A DNA stretch of 64,000 nt from CAWDPQ01 sp049642465 (GTDB taxonomy: Bacteria > Acidobacteriota > Vicinamibacteria > Vicinamibacterales > 2-12-FULL-66-21). The notes under the pieces were generated by a model, which was not told where the DNA came from, did no database searches, and saw nothing but the letters and a program-made list of their open reading frames with translations. The stretch is taken from the NCBI GenBank assembly GCA_049642465.1, contig JBAROV010000175.1:32997-96996 (forward strand), written 5' to 3'. Below are positions 1-8,044 of the stretch, piece by piece. A program made the position numbers and the translations under genes. Each line of letters begins with the position of its first letter. Within the stretch, counting starts at the first letter, position 1.

Positions 1-980
1 TTGTCGGGACCGAGACCGCGCCCGAGACGGCACCCGGCACGACTGCGATTGGGACATCGGCGGCAGTGTTGAGAGAGCTGAAAGATCAAGGCGAGAGCGA
101 GTTGACTCTGTGCGTGGCTGCGGCCGATGTCTTCATCAAGGGCTCCGACGATCAGCTGCGGAGAGCCCCTGGCGGCTGCACGAACTTCTCGGATTCAATC
201 CCGATCACGCGAGTCGGAACGGGACCGGTGCACCTGCGCGTCCTCGTAGACGGGATCCCAACGGACTTGCCCGCGGTTCAGGCGCAGGGTAAAGCCCCCA
301 ACGGCGAGAGGGTAGAGTTCTTCTTTCTCAACGACGAGAAAAATCCGCTGACACTCGCCTTCCGCCTCGGCATCGGTGAGATGCCGGCGCTCGATCCGGA
401 CACACGCCGGCTGTGCGAAACGGACGGGAAGAAAGGCAATCTCGTTCTTGACGGCCTGAGCTGCGATCTCCCCAACGGCGGCGACCGGGATACGCTGCGG
501 GTCATCAAGATTTCGACTCGGTGCGCGCCGCCGCCAACAACATCTAACGTCGGCGCTGAAGGCAGCGCCTCCCAGTTGCCGGCGGGCGGGATGATTGATG
601 GCGCGAGTGCGCTCGAAAGGGCCCTGGTCGAGAAAGGCTCCGTCGATATCTACAGCATCTACTTCTCATTCAATAGCGACGTCCTGCGAGAAGAATCCGA
701 GCCCACGCTCAAAGACATTGCCTCGGTGCTGCGTCGGCATCCGGACTGGAAGCTTCGCGTGAACGGCCACACGGATGGCATCGGCAGCGATCCGTTCAAC
801 CTCGACCTGTCCAACAGACGCGCCGCGGCTGTGAAAAAGGCCCTGCTGAAGCGGCACGGCATTGAGCCGAACCGGCTGGACACGGCCGGATTTGGCGAGT
901 CTCAGCCCAGGGATACCAACGACACGCTGGAGGGACGCGCCCGAAATCGGCGGGTCGAACTCGTACGGAGCAGTTTATGA
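1..980 (+). CDS. OmpA-family C-terminal domain protein, 5' end outside the window
   Basis: The reading frame is open from base 3 to the TGA at 978-980, so the gene begins before the window; an internal GTG at 66 is not a convincing start. The last 110 or so residues form an OmpA_C-like peptidoglycan-binding domain: a YFSFNSDVL strand, a VNGHTDGIG segment, LSNRRAAAVKKAL and a terminal GRARNRRVEL. The family anchors outer-membrane or periplasmic proteins non-covalently to peptidoglycan. The roughly 200 residues before it contain several cysteines and match no family I recognise. The stop overlaps the start of the next gene (ATGA), so the two are probably co-transcribed and translationally coupled. 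Confidence 0.88.
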   Translation, partial: VGTETAPETAPGTTAIGTSAAVLRELKDQGESELTLCVAAADVFIKGSDDQLRRAPGGCTNFSDSIPITRVGTGPVHLRVLVDGIPTDLPAVQAQGKAPNGERVEFFFLNDEKNPLTLAFRLGIGEMPALDPDTRRLCETDGKKGNLVLDGLSCDLPNGGDRDTLRVIKISTRCAPPPTTSNVGAEGSASQLPAGGMIDGASALERALVEKGSVDIYSIYFSFNSDVLREESEPTLKDIASVLRRHPDWKLRVNGHTDGIGSDPFNLDLSNRRAAAVKKALLKRHGIEPNRLDTAGFGESQPRDTNDTLEGRARNRRVELVRSSL

Positions 981-1681
981 AGTTACTCGCCTTCGCACTC
1001 GCGCTCATCGCGCAACAGGCAGGCTCGGGGAACGCCGCCACAACCGGTTATCCGGAATGCGATCGGTTTATCCAGATGGTCAGCGAGTGTATTCGTACGA
1101 AGATGCCAGCCGACGTCCGCCAGGAGAAACAACAGCAGCTCGATGCGTTCCGCAGCATGATTGGGACGTTCATCAGCGGCCCCGTGCTGACCGAAAAGTG
1201 CACGGAAAACATCCGGATCGAGATTCAGCGGGACCGATATGGATGTTACACGGCCCATGCCGCGAAATCAGGAGTGCAGACGCCATGCTCACTCGTGACT
1301 CACGCCGAACTGGAGCAGATTCTGGGTCGGTCGTTCCGGCCGGGCGAGCACCAGGCGGCGCGGTGTATGTATTCGCCCGCGGGTGGGCCCCCACTTCCCG
1401 TTGTCATAGAAACGCACTGGACTGACGGACGGCAACATCTCGCGGCCGCGCGCGATGCTGTCCGCCAGCTCGAGAAGAACACACGCACTCAAGCCGGGAA
1501 GAAGACGGTCGCAGGCAGAACGGTCGAAGGGCTGGGCGATGACGCCTATTTCACCCTGGCGGGATTCATGCCGATGCTCCACGTTCGCAAGGGTGAGGCG
1601 GCGGTCGTCATCGAAGCGCAAGGCGCGAGCGACGCGCAACTAACAGCAATTGCGCGAAAGGCAGTCGAGCGGCTGCGCTGA
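977..1681 (+). CDS. small secreted protein of unknown function
   Basis: 234 residues. The start ATG overlaps the upstream OmpA-gene stop as ATGA. The first 20 residues (MKLLAFALALIAQQAGSGNA) look like a signal peptide. The mature part has several cysteines, suggesting disulfides and a periplasmic location, and a C-terminal half with alternating strands and helices. I do not recognise the family. The neighbour suggests a cell-envelope role. It ends two bases before the convergent PQQ dehydrogenase gene. Confidence 0.8.
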   Translation: MKLLAFALALIAQQAGSGNAATTGYPECDRFIQMVSECIRTKMPADVRQEKQQQLDAFRSMIGTFISGPVLTEKCTENIRIEIQRDRYGCYTAHAAKSGVQTPCSLVTHAELEQILGRSFRPGEHQAARCMYSPAGGPPLPVVIETHWTDGRQHLAAARDAVRQLEKNTRTQAGKKTVAGRTVEGLGDDAYFTLAGFMPMLHVRKGEAAVVIEAQGASDAQLTAIARKAVERLR

Positions 1682-1683
1682 TG

Positions 1684-3909
1684 TTACTTGTTCGCTGGCA
1701 AGGCAAACGCCACGTAGACACCGCCCGAGGCTTCTCCCTTGCGTCCCTTGCCACCACCGGCACCGACGGCCACGTACTGCCGGCCATCAACCTCGTACAC
1801 GGCCGGTGTGCCATTCGCACTGAATGGCAGCGTCGTCTCCCAGAGCAGCTCGCCTGTTTTCTTATCAAAAGCACGGAATTTTTTGTCGAAGTTCGTGGCG
1901 CCAATGAAGACGAGACCGCCGGCGGTAACGGCCGGGCCACCGTAGTTTTCCGTTCCGGTCGTCTTGATGCCCTTGGCTGCCAGTTCCGGGTATTCGCCGA
2001 ATGGTATCTGCCACGCGTACTTCCCCGTGTGCAGGTCGAGCGCGTTGAGCGTGCCCCACGGCGGCGTCACCGCGGGATATCCATCCGGATCGAGGAACTT
2101 TCGATAGCCGGTGAAGCGATAGCGCACGTGGTGCGGCGAGTAGACGGGTTCCGCAAGCGGCGCCTCGTTGCCGGTCACGAGAAACTCGGCGATCGCAGCC
2201 ACGGCTTCATCCGGAAGCGTCGGGAATCCCGCCATGCGCCCGGCCCCTTTGCGGATGATTCCTGCGATGTCCGCACGTGAGCGTCGATCGCCGATGCCGA
2301 CGAGCGTCGGAATCTGCGGCGGCGTTCCCTGACGATCGTCGCGATGGCAGGCGGCGCAATCGCGGAGGTAGACGGCACGGCCGCTCTTCGGCGCCTCCGC
2401 AGGCGCGAGGCCGCCCGTCCACGGCAGATCGTTGGCGTTGATATACAGCAGGCCGGACTCCGGATCGAACGCTGAACCGCCCCACTCCGCGCCACCGTCG
2501 AATCCCGGAAAGATCACCGTTTGCTTGCCGACGGCGAAGGGCAGGAATTGTCCGTCGCTCCTGAACGTCGCAAACTGCTCGAGCGCCCACTTGTGTGCCT
2601 CTGGCGTTCGTGTCGTCAACATCTCCTGCGTGAGACGCTGACGCGAGAAAGGCGGCGGCGCCGTGGGCATCGGCTGGGTGTCGGCGGTCACTTCCCCGGG
2701 CACGTCGCTCGGCGGATACTTCCGGTATTCGATTGGATAGAGCGGCTTGCCCGTCACCCGATCGAACACAAAGACAAAGGCATGCTTCGTCGTCTGCGCC
2801 ACCGCGTCGATCGATTGTCCGTTGCGGCGGATTGTCACGAGGCTGGGAGGCGATGGCAGATCGCGATCCCAGATGTCGTGGCGCACGAACTGAAAGTGCC
2901 AGAGGCGCTTTCCGGTTTCAGCGTTCAGCGCAATCAGGGAATTCGCATACAGATTGTCGCCCAGCCTGTTGGCGCCGTAGAAATCATCTGACGCCGATCC
3001 CGTCGGGACGAAGACGATGCCCCGGGCCGCATCGAGGGCCATGCCGGGCCAGCTGTTGGCGCCACCGTTGTACGTCCATGATTCCTTGGACCACGTGTCG
3101 TACCCTGATTCGCCGGGGTGCGGGATGGTGTGGAAGATCCATTTGAGCGCGCCGGTCCGCGCGTCGTAGGCGCGAACGTGTCCGGGCGAACCGGGGAGCC
3201 CTTCGTTGACGCGGCCGCCGATGATCAGCGAATCCCTGTACACGACGCCAGGTGAGGTGAGGCGGACGTTCTGGGTTTCAGGATCTCTCCCGAGGTCGCG
3301 CCGCAGATCGATACGGCCGTCTTCGCCGAAAGTCGGGACCGGTTTGCCTGTCTCGGCGTTCAGCGCATACAAGTACTGCCCCGAGGCGGCATAGACGCGA
3401 CGGTCATCGCCAGCAGCCCAGTACATGAATCCGCGGTTCGGCCCCTGCCCCTTCGTGCCTGGATCAAAGGTCCAGAGGTGCTCGCCGCTATCGCCGCGCA
3501 CGGCAAACGTCTTGTGGGTGGGTGAGTAGCCGTACAGAACCCCATCCACAACCATGGGCTGTGTCTGGAGCCCGCCGGATTCTCTGGTGTCGTACGTCCA
3601 GGCGAGTTGCAGCGTCTTGACGTTGCTGCGGTTGATCTGACGGAGCGGGGAGTAACGGATCTGCTCGGGACCGCCGCCGTAGAGCCACCTCGATCCGGGG
3701 CTCGTCCCTCGACTGGGCTCGGGACGACCCTGAGCTTGTCGAAGGGTCTGGGCTCGGCGCTCGGGGCTCGATCTTTGGCCGTAGGCCATCTCCAATGTCG
3801 AGCGATACGGATCGAGTCCAGAGCCCAGAACCCCGAATCCCGAGTCGGCCGCTGCGCAGACAATCGTCAGCGCGAGACAAGGAGCGGCCAGTGTCCTACT
3901 TCGTCCCAC
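1684..3909 (-). CDS. secreted PQQ-dependent dehydrogenase with inserted cytochrome c domain
   Basis: Quinoprotein of the glucose/alcohol dehydrogenase propeller family: a motif near the N terminus (RWLYGGGPEQIRYSPL), tryptophan-docking-like repeats throughout, and a C-terminal GTPAVYEVDGRQYVAVGAGG blade. A haem c motif CAACH lies near residues 518-522 (bases 2344-2358) between two blades, so electrons from PQQ probably pass to this internal haem. The frame is open up to 4053, but the GTG at 3909 is preferred because it gives a signal peptide (TLAAPCLALTIVCAAA) and overlaps the upstream ThuA stop by 14 bases. The segment just after the signal peptide (about 3699-3760) is a dispersed palindromic repeat read as protein. 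Periplasmic oxidation of a sugar or polyol is inferred; the substrate is unknown. Confidence 0.88.
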   Translation of the reverse strand: MGRSRTLAAPCLALTIVCAAADSGFGVLGSGLDPYRSTLEMAYGQRSSPERRAQTLRQAQGRPEPSRGTSPGSRWLYGGGPEQIRYSPLRQINRSNVKTLQLAWTYDTRESGGLQTQPMVVDGVLYGYSPTHKTFAVRGDSGEHLWTFDPGTKGQGPNRGFMYWAAGDDRRVYAASGQYLYALNAETGKPVPTFGEDGRIDLRRDLGRDPETQNVRLTSPGVVYRDSLIIGGRVNEGLPGSPGHVRAYDARTGALKWIFHTIPHPGESGYDTWSKESWTYNGGANSWPGMALDAARGIVFVPTGSASDDFYGANRLGDNLYANSLIALNAETGKRLWHFQFVRHDIWDRDLPSPPSLVTIRRNGQSIDAVAQTTKHAFVFVFDRVTGKPLYPIEYRKYPPSDVPGEVTADTQPMPTAPPPFSRQRLTQEMLTTRTPEAHKWALEQFATFRSDGQFLPFAVGKQTVIFPGFDGGAEWGGSAFDPESGLLYINANDLPWTGGLAPAEAPKSGRAVYLRDCAACHRDDRQGTPPQIPTLVGIGDRRSRADIAGIIRKGAGRMAGFPTLPDEAVAAIAEFLVTGNEAPLAEPVYSPHHVRYRFTGYRKFLDPDGYPAVTPPWGTLNALDLHTGKYAWQIPFGEYPELAAKGIKTTGTENYGGPAVTAGGLVFIGATNFDKKFRAFDKKTGELLWETTLPFSANGTPAVYEVDGRQYVAVGAGGGKGRKGEASGGVYVAFALPANK
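3699..3760. repeat. dispersed palindromic repeat inside the PQQ dehydrogenase gene
   Basis: Core palindrome at 3726-3748 with arms GACCC/GGGTC around tgagcttgtcgaa, flanked by a second small inverted repeat (GTCCC and GGGAC near 3704-3726). On the coding strand it gives RQAQG and PEPSRG, peptides that recur in many bacterial proteins where this repeat is translated. A second copy lies at 39869-39889, also just after a signal peptide. Confidence 0.75.
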
Positions 3910-5380
3910 CCTTGACGCTCGGGGAATCGTCTGCTGGCAAGTCGCCGAGCACGTACTGCATCCCCAGCATGACGTGCTCGACCAGCGGCTTGATCGCGTA
4001 GATCTTTTCGTCGTGTCCGTGTGCCTCGTAGAAGACGCGGCCTTTGCCTTCACGACGAATCCAGCTCAAGGCGTAATCACCGTCAGAGCGCGGGAACTGC
4101 TCCTTGGCCTTGTCCTCCGCGCTCATCTTCGGGTAGTCGACACTCGTCAAGACGCGGAGGTTCTGGCGTGAGTAGGTCTCACGGCCGAACGTGTAGGTTT
4201 CGTCGACCACCTGGAAGTCCGACAAGCCTTTGAACGGCGCGTTGAGCGGGTGATTGGGTTCGTCAATCTTGTAGTGAATCAACTGGCCGTTGTTCCAGTG
4301 GAACTTGAAGAATCCGCCAATCAACTTGTTGAACTCCGGCCACGTGCCCACCTGGTCGTCCGGGCCGAGCTGCGTGGCGCGGGCCTGAATCGGGAAGCCT
4401 GTCGGTCCGAGCGGTGCTGGCGCCGGCGGTGGAATGACCAGCGCCATGCGCTGCGGGAATTCCTGCTGACTGATCCGCCCAGCCTTGGCCGTGTCCATCT
4501 TCTCGAACCAGGCATCGGCGAGCGCGCTGACTTCGTCACGGCTCAACTTCTGATCGCTGTTCTTGTCTCCCTGCGAGACGAGCTGACCCGCCAGCGAGCC
4601 GGCGAAGCCGCCGCCGGCACCTCGCCCGCCGCGACCCCCGCCACGTCCTCCCCGGCCTTCGCCGCTGAGGGACTGCTTGCTCGCGTGATACGAGTCGCTT
4701 GCCGCGTGAATTCCGGCCAGCCCCTTTCCACCCCGCACGAAATCGAGCAGTGCCTTCCTCCGCGCGGCAGTTACCGCCGCATCGTTGGGATCGTCAAGGA
4801 ATTGTCCGGTCGTGCTGGCGAGGAAGATGGCGTCGTACTGTTTCAGGTTCTGTTCGTTGATGTCTGCGGCATCGTACGTGATCGTTGTCGACCAGGCGCC
4901 CGTCTTCTTCCCCATCTCTTCGACGGTCCGCGCGGCGAGCGGGATGGATGAGTGGACGAAGCCGGCGGCCTTGCCAAGCACGAGTACCTTGCGCGCCTGC
5001 TTCGGTTTCACTGCGGTTTTGGCTGGAAGCGCGGCCACCATCGCCGTTACGTCGTCAGGGTTGGGCGTCTGGTTCTGCACGGCGCGGCCACGGCCTGTTG
5101 GGAAGAAGCCGGCGCTTGCAGGCACTGGCAACGCTGCGTTGAGACCGAGGTTCACCTGCTCCTGAGTAAGCGCCCCACCCTTTTCCGAATCCCACTCGGT
5201 GAACCACTTATCGAACGCAGTCTTCAGCTCATCTTTGGTGACTGCGGCGTCCTTGTTCGCATCAACCGCCGTGAACAGCGAAGCGGACAGCCCGCCACGG
5301 CCACCCTGACCCTGCACGCCAACTCCGGCAACCGTCAAGGCAGCGACAACTCCAAAGACCGCAATATGTGTGGCTCGCAT
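3896..5380 (-). CDS. secreted ThuA-fold protein with two EF-hand pairs
   Basis: 494 residues with a signal peptide (cleavage near residue 25). A first EF-hand pair lies at about 40-75 (loop DANKDAAVTKDE). The ThuA fold (glutamine-amidotransferase-like Rossmann core) starts at about 131 (KVLVLGKAAGFVHSSIP) and runs to about 236 (GIHAASDSYH). It is interrupted by a glycine/arginine-rich linker and a second EF-hand pair at about 270-310 (loop DKNSDQKLSRDE). It resumes at about 345 (WPEFNKLIGGFF) and ends near 485 (GKGRVFYEAHGHDE). ThuA proteins are linked to disaccharide and keto-sugar metabolism; the calcium loops suggest a Ca-stabilised extracytoplasmic form. A GAGGAG ribosome site precedes the ATG. 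It lies in an operon with the second ThuA gene upstream and the PQQ dehydrogenase downstream. Confidence 0.88.
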   Translation of the reverse strand: MRATHIAVFGVVAALTVAGVGVQGQGGRGGLSASLFTAVDANKDAAVTKDELKTAFDKWFTEWDSEKGGALTQEQVNLGLNAALPVPASAGFFPTGRGRAVQNQTPNPDDVTAMVAALPAKTAVKPKQARKVLVLGKAAGFVHSSIPLAARTVEEMGKKTGAWSTTITYDAADINEQNLKQYDAIFLASTTGQFLDDPNDAAVTAARRKALLDFVRGGKGLAGIHAASDSYHASKQSLSGEGRGGRGGGRGGRGAGGGFAGSLAGQLVSQGDKNSDQKLSRDEVSALADAWFEKMDTAKAGRISQQEFPQRMALVIPPPAPAPLGPTGFPIQARATQLGPDDQVGTWPEFNKLIGGFFKFHWNNGQLIHYKIDEPNHPLNAPFKGLSDFQVVDETYTFGRETYSRQNLRVLTSVDYPKMSAEDKAKEQFPRSDGDYALSWIRREGKGRVFYEAHGHDEKIYAIKPLVEHVMLGMQYVLGDLPADDSPSVKGGTK

Positions 5381-5493
5381 CGTCCTCGACTCCTCAGTTT
5401 TACTTCGACTCCGTCCGACGTGTGAAACTAATCCGCATTCGAACTCGCCCAGGTGCGTAGTGCCGGCACTGGCCGGCCGCGTCCCCCCGGCGA

Positions 5494-6270
5494 TTATCGA
5501 GAAGACGACGACTTCGCCAGCAACATCGACACATCCCGCTTACCCGCCCACGCAATGCCGCGAAGCAGCAGCTCCTGGTACGTCGGCTGCGAGAAATTCT
5601 TATAGTAATGCGCTTGCATGGAGACGAACGCCCGGTAAGGTTGCCCACCTTGCTGCGTGTGCTCGTAGATCCACGCCTGCGGAACAACTTCCCCCTTCTG
5701 CGGTATCTCGGTGGTCACGAGCGCGCGCATCTGCGGCGTGGTTCGCAGCATGAAAAACGCCTCGTCTCCGAATTCGAAATCCTGCAGCCCGCGGGTGATC
5801 GGATGCGCGTTGTCCACGAAGTGCATCTTCAATACGCCGCGCGCCCAATTCGGCTCGCCGTGCTGCTTGGCGGCTCCAGCCACTGTCGAAAACCACGCCG
5901 CATCGTCCGAGCACATCCCGTCGTGGAGGATGACAAGACCACCGCCGCGTTTCGTGAACGCATCGAGCGTGGCGCGTTCCGAAGGACTGCAGGTGCCACC
6001 ATCACCCTTGTGAATGATCATGACGTCCGTTTTGGCAAGCTCGTCGGCGGTTGGAAACCGTAGCGCGCCTTGCACCGATGCGCCGCGCCCGGTCAACAGC
6101 CTGGTCCAGTCGTTGAGGAACGTCGGATAGTCGTGCTCGCCGTTTCCGGCGGGCCCGTGCGTCTTTTCTCCCGCGCGAATGAAAACGCGGAGCGAGTCGC
6201 GCTGTGCAGTCATGGGCGTCCAGACAAGCACGGAGAGAGCCGCCAACACAAGCCAGAGCTTTTTCGTCAT
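5494..6270 (-). CDS. secreted ThuA-like domain protein
   Basis: 258 residues with an N-terminal signal peptide (KKLWLVLAALSVLVWTPMTA). The ThuA/type-1 glutamine-amidotransferase-like core is visible as TDVMIIHKGDGGTCSPSERA, a GGGLVILHDG turn and a final TYQELLLRGIAWAG helix. Compared with the neighbouring 494-residue ThuA protein it lacks EF-hands and inserts. No catalytic Cys-His-Glu triad is evident, as is usual for ThuA proteins. It lies 113 bases upstream of the EF-hand ThuA gene on the same strand, probably in the same transcript. Function is inferred from context: processing of an oxidised sugar. Confidence 0.83.
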   Translation of the reverse strand: MTKKLWLVLAALSVLVWTPMTAQRDSLRVFIRAGEKTHGPAGNGEHDYPTFLNDWTRLLTGRGASVQGALRFPTADELAKTDVMIIHKGDGGTCSPSERATLDAFTKRGGGLVILHDGMCSDDAAWFSTVAGAAKQHGEPNWARGVLKMHFVDNAHPITRGLQDFEFGDEAFFMLRTTPQMRALVTTEIPQKGEVVPQAWIYEHTQQGGQPYRAFVSMQAHYYKNFSQPTYQELLLRGIAWAGKRDVSMLLAKSSSSR

Positions 6271-6285
6271 CGTATTCCCTCACAA

Positions 6286-6364
6286 GGGGTCAGATCTTGT
6301 TTCTTGCACGTCTGTCCTCTTTCCTAGAATGGGGACAAACGTGCAAGAAACAAGATCTGACCCC
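6286..6364. repeat. perfect 26-bp inverted repeat in intergenic space
   Basis: Arms at 6286-6311 (beginning ggggtcagatcttg) and 6339-6364 (its exact complement), with a 27-base spacer containing tctgtcctctttcctagaatgggg. It fills the gap between the sorbosone-type dehydrogenase (stop at 6370) and the ThuA gene (start at 6270). It may act as a hairpin, terminator or mRNA stabiliser, or be a non-autonomous element of REP/MITE type. No transposase is adjacent. Confidence 0.85.
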
Positions 6365-6369
6365 GTCTT

Positions 6370-7953
6370 TCACTCGACGGGAACGAGTCGCACGACGGTT
6401 CCGGTCGTGGACTGTGAAAGAGTCTGGCCCGGCAACTGCAAAGCCACATAGAACAGTCCGTCCGAACCTTGGATGATATCGCGCACCCGGCCGAACTGAT
6501 TGAAAACTATTTCCTGGTGAGCCACCTTGTCCCCGCTCACCTCCAGTCGGCGAAGCTGCTGACCGCCAAGCCCGCCAACGAACAAGTTGTTCTTCCAACC
6601 GGGATACCGCGTGCCCGTGTAGAACGACATTCCAGCGGGCGCAATGGTCGGAGTGTAGTAGACGATTGGCTGCTCCATTCCCTCTTCCGCGCGCTTCGTT
6701 ATGCCCGGTTGAATGCCGTGCGTGATGACACCCCACCCGTAATTGCGCCCACGCTCGATGATGTTGATCTCATCGCCGCCCTGAGGCCCGTGTTCGGATT
6801 CCCACAGCTTGCCCGTCACCGGATCCCACGCCAGCCCTTGAGGATGACGATGGCCGTAGCTCCAGATGGTTGGAAGTGCTCCGGGACGATTGACGAACGG
6901 GTTGTCCTTGGGCACCGATCCATCGTCATTCACGCGGTGGATCTTCCCGGTGGGCTTCGCAAGGTCCTGTGCGTCCATCGGGATCTGGCGCTCGCCAATC
7001 GTGTAGAAGAGATGGTTGGCCTTGTCGAAGATGAACCGTGCGCCATAGTGCGCGTTGACCGGCGTGTAGAGCTCAGGCACCGCGCGAAACAACAACTGCT
7101 GATCGACCCACTCGTTGTTCTTGTTGATCTTTCCGCGGACGATCACCGTCATCGAAGGAATGCTGGGCGGCCCGCTGGCACGTCCTCCCTGCGGAGGAGT
7201 CGCCTGTGGCGGCGTCTGATCGGGAGGAGGCGGCTTATAGCCGGGAAGCGTCTCCGAGTAGGCAAGATAAATCCAGCCGTTGTTTGCATACTGCGGATGG
7301 ACTTCGACGTCGAGGAGACCTCCGTCCTGCCGCTCCCAGACCTGCGGGGTCCCTTTAACAGGATCCGGAACCAGCTTCCCTTTCTCCACGATTCGCAGCC
7401 GGCCAGGACGTTCGGTGATCAGAAGACGACCGTCGGGCAGAAACGCGAGGGCCCAGGGCGTTTCGAGTTCCCGCGCGATGACTTCGATTTTGAACGTCTG
7501 TTTTTCTGACTTGATGATCTGCCCGTCTGGATCCGGAACGAGTTGCGGCTTGGGCTGCTGATTCGCCGCCTGCGTACGGATGTAGGCCACGAGCTGCCAG
7601 ATCTGCTGTTCGCTCAACACCTCCTTGAACGGCAGCATCTCCGTTTGCGGAATCCCGTGGGTGATGTTCCAGACGATGCTCTCGTCATCGCCGCCACGGG
7701 TCCATTGGTTATCGAAGAGCGTCGCGACACGACCGGGTATGGATTCCGTGCCGTGACAGGGTGCGCAGCGCTCGACGTAGAGCAACGCGGCTGCGCCGCG
7801 CCCGCCGCCTCGATTGCCGGACGGCGGGACAGGGGTGGGAAATGTCGGAGATCGGGTTGGCAGTCCCGGCGGCGGTGGCTGCTGGCCAACAAGAGGAATC
7901 CAGGAAGCCACGCAAAGAAACAAAAGGACGACGCGGCGGGGTGTCGGGTACAT
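6370..7953 (-). CDS. PQQ-dependent sugar (sorbosone/glucose) dehydrogenase with N-terminal cytochrome c
   Basis: 527 residues from the ATG at 7953; the open frame to 8118 runs through a repeat and is not coding. A signal peptide (RRVVLLFLCVASWIPLVG) is followed by a proline-rich linker and a class I cytochrome c with CAPCH at 63-67 and an axial Met region (QTEMLPF). From about residue 148 there is a GSDH six-bladed propeller: TPWALAFLPDGRLLITERPG, then YGHRHPQGLAWDP and LWESEHGPQGGDEIN, which are hallmark motifs. The family oxidises aldoses with PQQ and calcium; here the fused haem is the likely electron acceptor. It lies between the TBDT gene and the ThuA genes. Confidence 0.9.
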   Translation of the reverse strand: MYPTPRRVVLLFLCVASWIPLVGQQPPPPGLPTRSPTFPTPVPPSGNRGGGRGAAALLYVERCAPCHGTESIPGRVATLFDNQWTRGGDDESIVWNITHGIPQTEMLPFKEVLSEQQIWQLVAYIRTQAANQQPKPQLVPDPDGQIIKSEKQTFKIEVIARELETPWALAFLPDGRLLITERPGRLRIVEKGKLVPDPVKGTPQVWERQDGGLLDVEVHPQYANNGWIYLAYSETLPGYKPPPPDQTPPQATPPQGGRASGPPSIPSMTVIVRGKINKNNEWVDQQLLFRAVPELYTPVNAHYGARFIFDKANHLFYTIGERQIPMDAQDLAKPTGKIHRVNDDGSVPKDNPFVNRPGALPTIWSYGHRHPQGLAWDPVTGKLWESEHGPQGGDEINIIERGRNYGWGVITHGIQPGITKRAEEGMEQPIVYYTPTIAPAGMSFYTGTRYPGWKNNLFVGGLGGQQLRRLEVSGDKVAHQEIVFNQFGRVRDIIQGSDGLFYVALQLPGQTLSQSTTGTVVRLVPVE

Positions 7954-7970
7954 CGACGATAAAGCTAACA

Positions 7971-8043
7971 GCTTCCAGCTCCCAGCTTCCAGCACGACGT
8001 GCTGTTCTGGATGCTGGAAGCTGGAAGCCGGAAGCTGGCAGCC
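7971..8043. repeat. imperfect inverted repeat of the gctggaagc family
   Basis: Tandem gcttccagc units at 7971-7993 face gctggaagc units at 8013-8038 around a small agcac/gtgct stem. It lies directly after the receptor stop codon (8045) and could form a hairpin in the receptor-dehydrogenase intergenic mRNA. Related copies are at 41455-41479 and 58584-58653. Confidence 0.75.
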
Positions 8044-8044
8044 G

